Positions 4,681-5,032 of a DNA stretch of 5,032 bases are shown here, piece after piece. Numbering within the stretch: the first letter of the stretch is position 1; the number at the start of each line of letters is the position of its first letter. The notes under the pieces were generated by a model. That model saw only the letters and a list, made by a program, of their open reading frames with translations. It made no database searches and was not told where the DNA came from. The stretch is from an uncultured Blautia sp. (GTDB lineage Bacteria; Bacillota; Clostridia; Lachnospirales; Lachnospiraceae). A program made the position numbers and the translations under genes. The stretch covers positions 1 through 5,032 of the forward strand of contig NZ_CAKRNY010000099.1 in the NCBI RefSeq assembly GCF_934371575.1, read 5' to 3'.

Positions 4681-5032
4681 TCAGCTATGCGTGATCCATT
4701 GATGATTCCAGCAGCGGCGTAAGTCCCAACTCTCTTTCCAATGCTCATCCATATGAACAGAGGTATCACGCCCCAGCTGATAATTCCAGTAAAAGTATCC
4801 GGCTGATTCCGCCCATGCTTCCATCTGCATATTTGCAATCTGGCGGTACAGCACCGCTGCTTTCTCTGTATTGCAGCAATTATTTGCAAGTCTGTTGGTG
4901 ATACACCATTCACCGACAAAAACAGGTGTATATTTGCCAACCCTTTTCAAGAGCCATTTGTTTAAATTGATATAAATCTGGTATATACGAAGATTATGAA
5001 AGGGCACAAAGGATTCCATTGCAAAAATATAA
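4681..5032 (-). CDS. Glycoside hydrolase, GH5-like (cellulase/exo-glucanase type), C-terminal part
   Basis: The frame is open from the right edge of the window to a TGA at 4681-4683, so only the last ~117 residues are seen. The key segment PVFVGEWC (Glu encoded at 4909-4911) matches the strand carrying the catalytic nucleophile of GH5-type clan A enzymes. About 50 residues later SAGYFYWNYQL matches the conserved aromatic motif near the end of the barrel. The final WDLRRCWNHQWI is a plausible C-terminal helix. The upstream catalytic acid/base (NE pair) would be outside the window. No signal peptide, anchor or carbohydrate-binding domain is visible. Co-transcription with a GPH symporter fits a cytoplasmic enzyme acting on imported glycosides, but the substrate is not determined. 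A Met at 5017-5019 is internal, not the start. Confidence 0.75.
   Translation of the reverse strand, partial: YIFAMESFVPFHNLRIYQIYINLNKWLLKRVGKYTPVFVGEWCITNRLANNCCNTEKAAVLYRQIANMQMEAWAESAGYFYWNYQLGRDTSVHMDEHWKESWDLRRCWNHQWITHS

Noticed and set aside
4635..4940. A 101-codon minus-strand frame overlapping the glycoside hydrolase
   Set aside because: The overlapping frame 4681-5032 contains the GH5-like VGEW and FYWNY motifs, while this one shows no family resemblance.

Overview
The window is AT-rich, with Shine-Dalgarno sites close to AAGGAGG and sigma-A-like promoters. Its protein families (clostridial PD-(D/E)XK 'putative transposase' nuclease, GPH sugar symporter, IS66 pieces, a TIGR03960-like radical SAM start) point to a gut-type Firmicute, most likely Lachnospiraceae. 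This is inferred from family recall, not from a search.

Layout, with most genes on the minus strand. Positions 1-735 are a decayed mobile-element area: a possible partial ORF at the left edge, a strong hairpin terminator (106-156), and a chimeric 129-residue ORF (153-542) whose body is an internal fragment of an IS66 transposase fused to an unrelated head. Positions 736-1741 hold an intact Rpn-like PD-(D/E)XK nuclease with its own promoter, a possible operator and a downstream terminator. Inside this gene lies an almost perfect Shine-Dalgarno plus ATG in frame, which would yield a separate 55-residue C-terminal protein.

Positions 1742-2810 look like empty intergenic DNA but are structured. 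There is a well-formed plus-strand promoter with no ORF after it (1850-1878) and three arrays of degenerate 10-nt units in strict phase (about 2010-2049, 2110-2193, 2781-2820). A 48-codon remnant of a radical SAM gene start (2221-2367) is cut off next to the second array. The third array runs directly into a 5'-truncated AraC-family DNA-binding domain (2811-3032). Two broken genes therefore end at or near the arrays.

Positions 3033-5032 are an ordinary carbohydrate-use operon on the minus strand: the C-terminal part of a GH5-like glycoside hydrolase, then a full GPH-family sugar:cation symporter, then a terminator. The AraC remnant converges on this operon and may be what is left of its former regulator.

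The points most worth following up are the possible intragenic second product of the nuclease gene and the helical-turn-phased 10-nt repeat arrays at broken-gene junctions.
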